Source: Occallatibacter savannae
Lineage (GTDB): Bacteria; Acidobacteriota; Terriglobia; Terriglobales; Acidobacteriaceae
Assembly (NCBI RefSeq): GCF_003131205.1
Contig: NZ_QFFY01000009.1
Coordinates: 62,001 to 126,000 of the forward strand
DNA length: 64,000 bases
Direction: 5' to 3'
Shown: positions 10,137 through 18,979 of the stretch, piece after piece
How the letters are laid out: each line of letters begins with the position of its first letter
How positions within the stretch are numbered: position 1 is the first letter of the stretch
The notes under the pieces: model-generated
Databases searched by the model: none
Told to the model about the DNA's origin: nothing
What the model saw: only the letters and a program-made list of their open reading frames with translations
Translations under genes and position numbers: made by a program

Positions 10137-13100
10137 ATGCAAGGGAATATCTTTCGTGCGCCATCGCACCGTTCAGCCATTCATCAACTCAGCGTTCCTC
10201 TCCTGTGCGTGCTCATGGCCATCGCCATGCTGCCGGCTTCGTCTCGCGCTCAATACGCCGCGAGTCTCTCGGGCACGGTTGCCGATCCCACCGGAGCCGT
10301 TATTCCAGACGCGACCGTTACCCTGACGGATAAGGAAACCAATCGTACGTTGACCGCGCAGAGTAACGGATCCGGCACGTACACCATTGGCGCGCTGCAG
10401 CCGAGCACATACAAGGTCTCCGTCGCGCGGAGCGGCTTCAAAAGTCAGGTGGTCGATAACGTACGCATCCTCGCCAATCAGTCGAACTCGTTGAATGTGA
10501 CCTTGCAAGTGGGCACCACAAGCACGGAGACAGTAACTGTGAATGCGGCGACACAGCCGGTGATCGACACCGCCACGGGCCAGTTAGGATCGACGATCTC
10601 GCAAAACGAGATCGGAAACCTGCCCTCATACGGACGAGATCCGTATCAGCTGGTGCAGCTCGCGCCCGGCATGTTCGGCGACCAGAGCCAGGCGGGCGGC
10701 GGCGGTACCAACAACCTTCCGGGCAATCAGGGACCCGGCGGATCGAGCGCGACGTCAGGCATCTTCAGTACGGAAAATCGGCCTCAGGCATTCGCGAGCG
10801 GCGGTCGCAACGACACCAACAACATTACCCTCGACGGGGTCGGCGTCACCAGCGTCACCTGGGGCGGAGCAGCCGTGATCACGCCCAATGAGGACTCCGT
10901 GAAGGAGATCAAAATCGTCTCCAACAGCTACGACGCGGAGTGGGGCCGGTCGAGCGGAGCTCAGGTTCAGGTCACATCGCAGAACGGCACCAACGCGCTG
11001 CATGGGTCCGCGTTCATCCAGGGCGAGCGTCCGGGCCTGAACGCCTATCAGCGCTGGGACCCGAACAACAATCCGCAGCGCAACAACTCGCGTTTCAATC
11101 AGATCGGCGGCAGCCTCGGCGGCCCCATCATCCACAACAAGCTCTTCGCGTTCTTTGCATACGAGACGATCAGGAATAACTCGACCACGACCGGAGGCGG
11201 ATGGTACGAGACCCCGCAGTTCGACAAGGCCGCGGGAGCTGCTCCGATTGCCAGCCAGTATCTGACGCTACCCGGCGCAGGCGCCGTGTACACCAACGTC
11301 CTTGAAGGCCCGTCCGATCCGCACCAGTGCGCGGATATAGGGCTGGTGCAAGGTGTGAACTGCAACTTCATCGCCGGCCAGGGGCTCGACATCGGAAGTC
11401 CGCTTACCATCGGCGCCGGCCGTCCCGACCCGTCATTCAAGCCGCCGGCGGGCAGCACCTATACGCCGGGCCTTGGCGGAAATGGCACCGGCAGTCCTGC
11501 AAACCTCGACGGCATACCCGACATTATGTTCGTCGCTACGCGCGGACCGAGCGATCAAGTCAACGAACAGTACAACGGCCGTCTCGACTTCCAGGCGACC
11601 AGTAGCGATCTGATCGCCTACAGCATCTACTACGTGCCGGTCACGCAGACTTCGTTCAACGGCCCGTCGCGGCAGTCGAACTTCTTCCACCACAACGCTC
11701 TCAATTACTCAACCGGGCTCATGTGGGATCACACCTTCAGCCCCAGCGTGCTGAACCAGGCGCGCGCCGATCTGGCCGGCTGGAAGTGGAACGAGCTTAC
11801 CTCAAACCCGCAGACCCCGTTCGGTCTGCCCGTTGACAAGATCTTCTCCGTGAATTCTCAGCCGACGTTTTCCAGTATCAGCGGCGACGCGACCGGCGAT
11901 CTCGCGCAATTCGGCCCGAATGTCGGCAGCGTCTTCGACCAGTGGACTCTCAATATTCGCGACACTGTCACCAAGGTCGCGGGCGCACACAATATGCGGT
12001 TCGGTGGAGAAGCAACACGGCTGGCATACCTCGACGAGCCCACGTGGAACGGACAGCCAACCTACTACTTCAACAACCTCTGGGACTTCCTGAATGACGC
12101 TCCCAATGCAGAGAGCGCCACTGTCGATCCCCGCACCGGCATCCCGTCCAGTTTTCGAAAGGACGATCGCGAACAGCTTTGGGCTGCCTACTTCCAGGAC
12201 GACTGGAAGGTGCGCCCGAACCTGACCGTCAACCTCGGGATGCGCTACGAGTACTTCGGCGGCATGACAGAGAAGAACGGGCACCTTGCCAATCTCCGTC
12301 TCGGCTCCGGCCCCAATACGCTTACCGGAATTCACTTTCAGCTGGGTGGATCGGAGTTCAATCCTTCCAAATTCAACTTCGGCCCGCAGGTAGGATTCGC
12401 CTGGACGATGCCTCACGATCCGCGATTGGTTTTACGCGGCGGCTTCGGCATCGGCTACACCGCGCTAGAAATGGCGATCACGACGAACACGCGCAACAAT
12501 CCGCCATACCTTGCGCAGGCTTCCACGCTCACCGGATCGCAGGTCGTCTACGGGACTGGCAGCAACATCTACCAGTACGGCACCTTTCCCTCCAATCCGA
12601 ACCTGATCACGAGCTTCGGACCCGATAACCTGCCGACTGCCAACGTGCAGTTGAATGTGACAGGTCTGCCGGGCAATCTTCCCACTGCTCGCCTCGCACG
12701 CTACTCGCTTGAAGCGCAGTACGATCTGGGACACCGGTGGGTCGCCACGGTGGGCTATGACGGCAGCACAGGACGCCATCTGCCTTTGCAATACAACCTC
12801 AACAACAAGCTGGCGCCCGCTGTGCTCGCCGGGCAGATCGCCTATAACCCCAAGCTGAGCTTCATCGACTGGTATGAAGACAGCGGCGTCTCCAACTTCA
12901 ACGCGCTGCAGACCGAGTTGCAACACCAGTTTGCGCAGCACTACGAGATCGACATTCAGTACCGCTGGTCCAAGTCGCTCGACAACGGTTCAGGACCTTA
13001 CGCCATAGCGGACTACCAGTTCCTGCCCGGCAGCAACTGGGGTCCGTCAGACTACGACGTTCGCAACATGTTCAAGGTCTGGGGGCAATGGTCGCCGGTT

Positions 13101-13685
13101 CTCTTCCGTGGAAACCACAACTTCCTGGAGAAGCTCGCGGGAGGGTGGACGTTCAGCGGCATCATGAACCTGCACTCTGGATTCCCGTTCAATCCTGTGT
13201 ACAACGACGCGTGCTCGATCACCAGCACGAGCGGCGCGTGCAGCTACCGGCCCACGGCGTATCTCCATCACGTAATCCAGTCACAGAGCACCGATACCTT
13301 CAAGCAGACGCGAGGCTACTTCAACAATCCTGATCCTACTTACTATTTCGACATTCCCGCAGAGCCTGTGGGAACAACTTGGCCACCGGACGGTACGGCG
13401 CCTGCTCCCGGGCTGCTCCCCACCGCTCCGGGAATTCGGCGCAACGCATTCTTCGGCCCGCGCTACTTCAGCACCGACTTCACGGGCGTGAAGGGTTTCG
13501 GACTGCCGAAGATGAGAGTGCTCGGCGAGAGTGCACGCCTGGAGCTTCGCGCCAACGCCTACAACGTTTTCAACCAGCTCAACCTCTTCGCCCCCGTGAA
13601 TACCATTACCGATCCGCACTTCGGCCGGGCGGGCAGCGTACTCAGTGGCAGAACGATAGAACTGGAGGCTCATTTCAAGTTCTAG
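10137..13685 (+). CDS. Oar-type TonB-dependent outer-membrane receptor
   Basis: The ATG at 10137 is chosen because GAGGAG (10124-10129) lies seven bases upstream and the signal peptide (LSVPLLCVLMAIAMLPASSRA) starts soon after; earlier ATG or TTG codons lack an RBS. The 1182-residue product has a carboxypeptidase-regulatory-like beta domain (SLSGTVADPTGAVIPDATVT onwards), a plug-like region (RNDTNNITLDGVGV and DSVKEIKIVSNSYDAEWGR) and a long beta-barrel ending in the aromatic HFKF. Family knowledge: Oar-like receptors are expanded in Acidobacteria and take up large or complex substrates with energy from TonB-ExbBD. The substrate cannot be deduced; there are no catabolic neighbours. Confidence 0.93.
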   Translation: MQGNIFRAPSHRSAIHQLSVPLLCVLMAIAMLPASSRAQYAASLSGTVADPTGAVIPDATVTLTDKETNRTLTAQSNGSGTYTIGALQPSTYKVSVARSGFKSQVVDNVRILANQSNSLNVTLQVGTTSTETVTVNAATQPVIDTATGQLGSTISQNEIGNLPSYGRDPYQLVQLAPGMFGDQSQAGGGGTNNLPGNQGPGGSSATSGIFSTENRPQAFASGGRNDTNNITLDGVGVTSVTWGGAAVITPNEDSVKEIKIVSNSYDAEWGRSSGAQVQVTSQNGTNALHGSAFIQGERPGLNAYQRWDPNNNPQRNNSRFNQIGGSLGGPIIHNKLFAFFAYETIRNNSTTTGGGWYETPQFDKAAGAAPIASQYLTLPGAGAVYTNVLEGPSDPHQCADIGLVQGVNCNFIAGQGLDIGSPLTIGAGRPDPSFKPPAGSTYTPGLGGNGTGSPANLDGIPDIMFVATRGPSDQVNEQYNGRLDFQATSSDLIAYSIYYVPVTQTSFNGPSRQSNFFHHNALNYSTGLMWDHTFSPSVLNQARADLAGWKWNELTSNPQTPFGLPVDKIFSVNSQPTFSSISGDATGDLAQFGPNVGSVFDQWTLNIRDTVTKVAGAHNMRFGGEATRLAYLDEPTWNGQPTYYFNNLWDFLNDAPNAESATVDPRTGIPSSFRKDDREQLWAAYFQDDWKVRPNLTVNLGMRYEYFGGMTEKNGHLANLRLGSGPNTLTGIHFQLGGSEFNPSKFNFGPQVGFAWTMPHDPRLVLRGGFGIGYTALEMAITTNTRNNPPYLAQASTLTGSQVVYGTGSNIYQYGTFPSNPNLITSFGPDNLPTANVQLNVTGLPGNLPTARLARYSLEAQYDLGHRWVATVGYDGSTGRHLPLQYNLNNKLAPAVLAGQIAYNPKLSFIDWYEDSGVSNFNALQTELQHQFAQHYEIDIQYRWSKSLDNGSGPYAIADYQFLPGSNWGPSDYDVRNMFKVWGQWSPVLFRGNHNFLEKLAGGWTFSGIMNLHSGFPFNPVYNDACSITSTSGACSYRPTAYLHHVIQSQSTDTFKQTRGYFNNPDPTYYFDIPAEPVGTTWPPDGTAPAPGLLPTAPGIRRNAFFGPRYFSTDFTGVKGFGLPKMRVLGESARLELRANAYNVFNQLNLFAPVNTITDPHFGRAGSVLSGRTIELEAHFKF

Positions 13686-13711
13686 CTTCTGCAACTCTCG
13701 CAGCAAAACAG

Positions 13712-13746
13712 AAGGCCCGGATGCAGAGTCCGGGCCTTTTACTTTT
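13712..13746 (+). terminator. intrinsic terminator of TonB receptor 1
   Basis: AAGGCCCGGA (13712-13721) and TCCGGGCCTT (13729-13738) form a perfect 10-bp stem with a 7-base loop followed by TTACTTTT. It starts 26 bases after the receptor stop codon. Confidence 0.85.
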
Positions 13747-13821
13747 GCGGTCTTCGAATTTTGGCGTCGGGTTTGACACAATCTATACGGACGAGTTGCA
13801 CTTCAGGGAGATATCAGGGAC

Positions 13822-15372
13822 ATGGTTGAAGCGCCGGTAATCGCAAAAGGGACTGACGAGATCTCACTTCTGCCAGGCATGGCCAATCGGCACGGCCTGG
13901 TTGCAGGAGCCACGGGCACGGGAAAGACCGTTACGCTGCAGGTGATGGCGGAGGCGATGAGCGCTATCGGGGTTCCAGTGTTCGCCGCTGACGTCAAAGG
14001 CGACCTCTCCGGCATCAGTCAGGCAGGGAAGAGCTCTCCGAAACTCGATGAGCGGCTCAAGAGTCTCGGGCTCGGCGACTGGCAGTTCTCTGGCTGCCCG
14101 GTCGTCTTCTGGGACGTCTTTGGCAAGCAGGGACATCCGGTGCGCGCCACCGTGAGCGAGATGGGACCGCTTCTTCTCAGCCGCATCCTGAACCTGAACG
14201 ATACCCAGACGGGCGTGCTCACTCTGGTCTTCAAGATCGCGGACGATCAGGGACTTCTTCTGCTCGACATGAAAGACCTGCAGGCGATGCTGCAACACGT
14301 GGCGAACAGCGCGAAGGACTATCAGACCGAGTACGGAAACATCTCTGCAGCCAGCGTCGGATCCATCCAGCGCGGCCTGGTTGCGCTTCAGCAGCAGGGA
14401 GGCGACCAGTTTTTCGGCGAGCCGGCGCTCAACATCGAGGACCTTCTCCAGGTGGATAGCCGCGGCCGAGGTGTGGTGAACATTCTTGCCGCCGACCAGC
14501 TGCTTCAGTCGCCGCAGCTCTACGCCACCTTTCTGCTATGGCTCATGAGCGAGCTCTTCGAAAAACTTCCTGAAGTTGGCGATCCCGAGAAGCCTAAGCT
14601 CGTCTTCTTCTTTGACGAGGCGCATCTGCTCTTCAACGATCTGCCGGCTGTCCTGCAGTCGCGCATCGAGCAGGTAGTGCGCTTGATCCGCTCCAAGGGC
14701 GTCGGCGTCTTTTTCGTCACGCAGAACCCGATCGACGTACCCGAAACTGTGCTCGGCCAGCTCGGCAATCGCGTTCAGCACGCGCTGCGTGCCTTTTCCC
14801 CACGCGATCAGAAGGCGGTGAAGGCGGCCGCGCAAACGTTCCGGTCCAATCCGAATTTCGATGTCGAGCAGGTGATCACGCAGCTTGCCGTCGGCGAAGG
14901 CCTGGTTTCGTTCCTGGACGAGAAGGGAATTCCCGGCGTCGTCGAGCGGGCGATGATCTACCCGCCGCACAGCCAGATTGGCCCGATCACGCCCGACCAG
15001 CGCGCGGAGATCATCCGCACCTCGGTGGTCGCGGGAGTGTATGAGCAGGTTATCGATCGCGAATCGGCCTACGAGAAGCTCAAGGGCAAAGTCGCGGCAT
15101 CCCCGGCTCCATCGAGCCCGCCACCCACTGCCCCAGAGGCCGCACCCCCACCCGTCGTAACCGGACAAGCTGTCCAGGCCGCAAGCCACACCGATTGGGT
15201 GCAGGAGGCAGGGTCGGTCTTGAGTAACGTGCTTGGGCCGGGCACAGGCCGGCGCGAGACGGTGGCGCAGGCGATGGTGAAAAGCGCAGCCCGTTCGATC
15301 GGCAGCACCGTGGGCCGGCAGATTATTCGCGGCGTACTGGGATCGCTGCTCGGAGGCAGTTCGCGCAGGTAG
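13822..15372 (+). CDS. HerA/YjgR-like ATPase (DUF853)
   Basis: The 516-residue protein matches the DUF853 (YjgR) family of HerA/FtsK-like P-loop ATPases: N-terminal GMANRHGLVAGATGTGKT with Walker A GATGTGKT at residues 29-36, ADVKGDLSG, Walker B LVFFFDEAHLLF, then FFVTQNPIDVPETVLGQLGN and ALRAFSPRDQKAVKAAAQTF. The tail is Pro/Ala-rich and ends in a Gly-rich segment common in YjgR. Members are presumed DNA-dependent or protein-remodelling ATPases of uncertain role. It stands alone after a terminator. A GGGAG sequence precedes the ATG by about 10 bases. Confidence 0.92.
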   Translation: MVEAPVIAKGTDEISLLPGMANRHGLVAGATGTGKTVTLQVMAEAMSAIGVPVFAADVKGDLSGISQAGKSSPKLDERLKSLGLGDWQFSGCPVVFWDVFGKQGHPVRATVSEMGPLLLSRILNLNDTQTGVLTLVFKIADDQGLLLLDMKDLQAMLQHVANSAKDYQTEYGNISAASVGSIQRGLVALQQQGGDQFFGEPALNIEDLLQVDSRGRGVVNILAADQLLQSPQLYATFLLWLMSELFEKLPEVGDPEKPKLVFFFDEAHLLFNDLPAVLQSRIEQVVRLIRSKGVGVFFVTQNPIDVPETVLGQLGNRVQHALRAFSPRDQKAVKAAAQTFRSNPNFDVEQVITQLAVGEGLVSFLDEKGIPGVVERAMIYPPHSQIGPITPDQRAEIIRTSVVAGVYEQVIDRESAYEKLKGKVAASPAPSSPPPTAPEAAPPPVVTGQAVQAASHTDWVQEAGSVLSNVLGPGTGRRETVAQAMVKSAARSIGSTVGRQIIRGVLGSLLGGSSRR

Positions 15373-15404
15373 TTCGCTGAACCGAAGCAGTCGCTAATTC
15401 CGAT

Positions 15405-15656
15405 CTATTCCCGGTCACGGATACGAAGGTTCACAAAGCCCAAGTCGTCGTGTCCGGGCTTTAGAAACCGCTCGTAACCCTTGCTGCCGAGCCAAAGCAG
15501 AAGAAGGACCGCTCCGACTTTTTGCGTCGCGATTCCGAATGCACGTGGAATGACATGCCACAAGAAGTGGTCGGCAAGTTCGCCCATCATGATGCAGGTA
15601 ATCATGAAAGCGATGACGTTAGCAGTTTCTACCCAGCTGTGAGTTCGGTCTTCCAT
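15405..15656 (-). CDS. small two-helix membrane protein, unknown function
   Basis: The 83-residue protein has two hydrophobic segments (NVIAFMITCIMMGELADHFL and KVGAVLLLLWLGS) and a charged C-terminus (LKPGHDDLGFVNLRIRDRE). It lies 27 bases downstream of the J-domain gene on the same strand, so the two are likely co-transcribed. No family recognised; the reading frame is supported by its amphipathic composition and by clean spacing between neighbours. Confidence 0.6.
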   Translation of the reverse strand: MEDRTHSWVETANVIAFMITCIMMGELADHFLWHVIPRAFGIATQKVGAVLLLLWLGSKGYERFLKPGHDDLGFVNLRIRDRE

Positions 15657-15683
15657 TCTGAACGCAGGAGCCTTGAACCAGCT

Positions 15684-16499
15684 CTACTGAATCGTGCCGG
15701 TATTCATAATCGCGTACGCGCGCCGATCCTGCTTGCTCTGACGCCGATCGCCCACGTTGACGCGACGATCGCGCGATCCGGTTCGCCGGTCAGCCGCCGA
15801 GACTAGTGTTGAATCGACAACTCTGCGACGCCGGTCGCCGCCGTTCTGGCGGCGATCGAGCCATACCGTCCCTGAGTTCGGCAGGATGATCGGCTTCTTT
15901 GACCCCGCAACTCCGTTTCCGTTCGCATCGGCGCTTTGCTTCTTCGCTACGGCCGTAAGCATGCCGCTCCCATCTGTCAGCAGCTTGTTGAGCACCGGCA
16001 GATTCGCCCTCTGCGATTCGATGAAATCCACGCCCTCGGCCGTAAGCGAAAAATCCGAGTTGTCAGCCCTCGAGACGTACCCCTTCTTCGTCAGGTACCA
16101 GGTCGTAAAGTCGAGGTAGTCACGCGGGAACCCCATGCGGCGCTCGATTTCAGCCAGAGACACCTCGGGAAACCGCGGGTTGGCGCGACGCTTGTAGTAG
16201 AGCACTGCGAGCAGTGCGATGCGCCGGTTTTGCTCGCCCTCGACGTGATCGAGAAAGTCGATGGAGTTCGCCATCGGCGGCTCTTCTTTCGCTTCCCTGC
16301 GAAAAGCCGCGTCGTATTCGGAGCGCCGCGAAGGATTGGACAGCGTGTCGTAGGCGGCCTTCAACATCCGGAACATCTCGGGATCCCCCGACTCCGGATT
16401 GTCTGGATGAAGGCGTCCGGCGAGATACCGGTAAACGCGGTGAATGGTCTCGGCGTCGGCGTGCGGACTGATTTGGAGAAACTCGTAGTAGTCGATCAT
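15684..16499 (-). CDS. J-domain (DnaJ-like) protein with basic C-terminus
   Basis: Residues 1-67 are a J domain (YYEFLQISPHADAETIHRVY) with the essential HPD tripeptide at 31-33 and AYDTLSNPSRRSEYD, so the protein should stimulate a DnaK/Hsp70. The middle (RRMGFPRDYLDFTTWYLTKK and TAEGVDFIESQ) looks like a winged-helix fold. The C-terminal 60 residues are rich in Arg-Arg and Asp-Arg pairs (DRRTGSRDRRVNVGDRR), resembling a nucleic-acid or membrane-surface binding tail. Typical DnaJ zinc-finger and C-terminal domains are absent, so it is a specialised co-chaperone with an unknown client. Confidence 0.88.
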   Translation of the reverse strand: MIDYYEFLQISPHADAETIHRVYRYLAGRLHPDNPESGDPEMFRMLKAAYDTLSNPSRRSEYDAAFRREAKEEPPMANSIDFLDHVEGEQNRRIALLAVLYYKRRANPRFPEVSLAEIERRMGFPRDYLDFTTWYLTKKGYVSRADNSDFSLTAEGVDFIESQRANLPVLNKLLTDGSGMLTAVAKKQSADANGNGVAGSKKPIILPNSGTVWLDRRQNGGDRRRRVVDSTLVSAADRRTGSRDRRVNVGDRRQSKQDRRAYAIMNTGTIQ

Positions 16500-16819
16500 G
16501 GTTGTCAGTTTTGGGGTCTGGGTCAGTCCTTGATGCCGGTGCTTTTACCCGTGGGGTCAACGAATTGTAGCAATCTTGTTTCCTGGCAGGAATACATTCA
16601 TTCGTAATCAAAGCGCGGGAATCGGTGCACACCACGGTCAGGTGTTTCCTTGTTCATTCCCGGACATCAATTCGCAAAAGCGGTCAGCTTTCGACCGCTG
16701 TGCATCGGATGGTCAGAATACAAGTCATTGCGAATCAACGTACTTTCATCGCTTCCGCGCGGAGTCCGCGGCCACCAAATTGCTCCAGCCTCGACAGTGC
16801 AGTGTCTTCGGAGGCTCCC
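16500..16819. other. 320-bp divergent intergenic region
   Basis: Lies between the J-domain gene and the recombinase-like gene. Open frames crossing it are extensions without an RBS. I see no clear promoter, repeat or RNA. Confidence 0.4.
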
Positions 16820-17266
16820 ATGGCGTACTTCGAGCGCATTCGTGATGTGGTTTCCGAGCCATTCAGCTCGGACGTGATCCGGCAGCGCACCTCGGCCGGA
16901 TGGCAGATGGTGTCGATCGAGTGGCGGCGCGAGCTGCCCGACTCGGAAATGCCCTCAGAGGGCGCGTACTCCGAGGACATCCCTTATGGCCTCTGCATTT
17001 CGGCCGATTGCAAGCGCCTCGAGGTTGATCCGCATGAGAACAAAGTCCTGCTGCTCATGATGGACCTTTTGGCCCAGGACTTCTCCTACTCGGCGATTGT
17101 GAGCGATCTGAATGAGAAGGGCTTCCGGACGCGGGAAGGGAAGCCGTGGAACCGGGTTGCGGTGTTCAACATGATGCCGCGACTCATCGAGGTCGGCCCG
17201 CGCATCTTCTCGAGCGAAGAATGGGAACAGCGCCGGGCGAAGCTGTCGCGCCGCGAAGCTCCATAA
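16820..17266 (+). CDS. recombinase-domain-like DNA-binding protein, no catalytic domain
   Basis: The ATG at 16820 has GGAGG five bases upstream; the longer frame from 16625 has none. The 148-residue product includes FSYSAIVSDLNEKGFRTREG and KPWNRVAVFNMMPRLIEVGP, which resemble the Recombinase domain (PF07508) of large serine recombinases, where a helix-turn-helix reads (A)xxLNxxGxxTrxGkxW. The serine resolvase catalytic domain is missing and no mobile-element ends are seen. It is therefore more likely a domesticated DNA-binding regulator than an active recombinase. Upstream residues (SAGWQMVSIEWRRE) have no match that I know. Confidence 0.75.
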   Translation: MAYFERIRDVVSEPFSSDVIRQRTSAGWQMVSIEWRRELPDSEMPSEGAYSEDIPYGLCISADCKRLEVDPHENKVLLLMMDLLAQDFSYSAIVSDLNEKGFRTREGKPWNRVAVFNMMPRLIEVGPRIFSSEEWEQRRAKLSRREAP

Positions 17267-17288
17267 AGCCGCAGCGGCCCTGAGCCGC

Positions 17289-18341
17289 TTACTTGAGAAT
17301 CGGCCCCAGCGAACCGGGATTGTCGCCCGTCCGCGGGTCTACGCGAAAATCCCAAACCGCCTGGCTGATGTCAGACGGCGAGATGATCTCCACCAGCGCG
17401 TACTCGCCCATCTTCAGCGTCGCTTCGGGCTTGAGCTTGAGCCAGTGCTTGCCCGGCAGAACCTCGACTTTGGCAGGGATGACGTCTTCGCTCTGCGTTA
17501 CGGTTCCCTTCGGGCTCACCTGGATGGCGCCGATTACCCTCACCGCGCGGCGCTCGTCCACCTTTACGATGGCAAACCCTGAGTCCGGCGAGTGCGCACC
17601 GTGCTTGCGGTGCGAGGGGTCCTGCACGCCCACTGTCTTCACCGTCATTGCATGCGACACGACCTGCTCCACGTCATCGCGCCCTTCCAGCGACACATAG
17701 AACTCCGGATCATTGACATGGAGGTGTGCGCGGGCATGTGCGCCTGCCAGTTCGATCGACGCCTTGGAGCCCGCCATCGGATTCAAGGTCGCGAGCCCCT
17801 TGCGGCTGTGCTGGTTCAGGTCCAGGTCTGACGGTTTCAGCTCAACCAGCTCCGGCGTTCCCTGGTACGTGTCGAGCACGAACACCCCGTCCTCATCGGG
17901 AAGCTCCAGGCCTTTCGCCACCTCCGGCATACGCGACTTCTGATCTTCGCGCTCGGCGGCCTCTTCCTTGTCCAGTTCCGCAGCCTGCTTCATGGCATCG
18001 GAGGAGGAAATGCCGGACGTATCGAATGGGCCGGTATGGTGCTCCTCCCACTTCTTCGTGGCGTCCCAGTCCACAAGATCGTAGGGAAGCTCTTCCCACT
18101 CGCCCCCGCGCTCCATCGACATGTACCGTACGCGATTGCCGACGATCTGATACTTCCTAACCACCTGGTAGCTGCCGTCTTTGAGGACCAAGCGATGATT
18201 GTGCGCCAGTCCCGGCGCATCGGGCGTGATCACCTTGCTGTGCTCCCGGTCGCGCTCCTGGCCGCTCTCCTGCGCCGGCGCACTTGCCGCGATCGATCCT
18301 GCTGTCAGAATTGCCAGTACCGCCACCCAAAGCTGTCTCAT
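17289..18341 (-). CDS. secreted protein of unknown function
   Basis: The 350-residue product has a Sec signal peptide (LWVAVLAILTAGSIAASAPA). It contains the acidobacterial-style segment LVLKDGSYQVVRKYQIVGNR with YMSMERGGEWEELPYDLVDW, which recalls proteins that begin with an SH3-like or PRC-like small beta domain, then a mixed region ending in LKPEATLKMGEYALVEIISP and WDFRVD. The last part resembles beta-sandwich envelope proteins. Function unknown. It is convergent with the recombinase-like gene and divergent from the small HCPIC protein. Confidence 0.8.
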   Translation of the reverse strand: MRQLWVAVLAILTAGSIAASAPAQESGQERDREHSKVITPDAPGLAHNHRLVLKDGSYQVVRKYQIVGNRVRYMSMERGGEWEELPYDLVDWDATKKWEEHHTGPFDTSGISSSDAMKQAAELDKEEAAEREDQKSRMPEVAKGLELPDEDGVFVLDTYQGTPELVELKPSDLDLNQHSRKGLATLNPMAGSKASIELAGAHARAHLHVNDPEFYVSLEGRDDVEQVVSHAMTVKTVGVQDPSHRKHGAHSPDSGFAIVKVDERRAVRVIGAIQVSPKGTVTQSEDVIPAKVEVLPGKHWLKLKPEATLKMGEYALVEIISPSDISQAVWDFRVDPRTGDNPGSLGPILK

Positions 18342-18522
18342 ATACCCGGAATCCCTCTTCGCCCAACAGTTTAGACGGCGCTCCAGTCGGCTCGTTGGCG
18401 TCGATTACCTCGGTCGCAGCTGCCCGGTGACATCTCGGGTCCTCATGCATCCAATATGTGTATTCTTGATGTAGGTCCTTCCAGTAAGGAAGCTTATCGG
18501 TTTGACAGCACTTCACACATGG

Positions 18523-18810
18523 ATGCGCAGCACCCGACGCGTGAGGCCAACAGCCTACGTTGTGGTGTTGGTGTGCCTGGCCCTGCTGGCCTTGCTCACC
18601 TTTGTCCAGGTGGCGCACGTACACTCGGTCAACACCGACGCCGACCACTGCCCTATCTGCGTCGTCCTTCACACGGCGGCTCCGCTGGCCATCGCGGCCG
18701 CAATCATCGTTCTCGTCTCGATGCAGGCGTTTGTGGCGCCGATCGAGGTGCGCCCCATCCGCTCTCAGGGTCAGCGGCAGCTATTCATCCGTCCTCCGCC
18801 CTCCCGTTAA
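18523..18810 (+). CDS. small membrane protein with HCPIC motif
   Basis: From the ATG at 18523 the product has 95 residues: a short basic N-terminus, a membrane helix (AYVVVLVCLALLALLTFVQV), a motif HVHSVNTDADHCPICVVLH carrying several His and two Cys, a second helix (PLAIAAAIIVLVSMQAFV) and a basic tail. A DxxHCPIC motif between two helices is known from small proteins of the DUF2946 type that often precede TonB receptors or metal-efflux genes. It sits 169 bases upstream of TonB receptor 2 on the same strand, so a linked role, perhaps metal-related, is plausible but unproven. Confidence 0.7.
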   Translation: MRSTRRVRPTAYVVVLVCLALLALLTFVQVAHVHSVNTDADHCPICVVLHTAAPLAIAAAIIVLVSMQAFVAPIEVRPIRSQGQRQLFIRPPPSR

Positions 18811-18979
18811 TCCGGCATCGTTCTGATCCAGGTTCAGCCGCGTCTCATCGTACCCTTTATCGCGCATTCATAACTCAGTTAGGCCTGAACCGCTTCGCAT
18901 CGATGCCTCGTTGCACTGATGACCCGCGCGCACGCGCGTTTTTCTCGAGCTCAGTCAACCGTTGGAGGCTTTTTACTTC

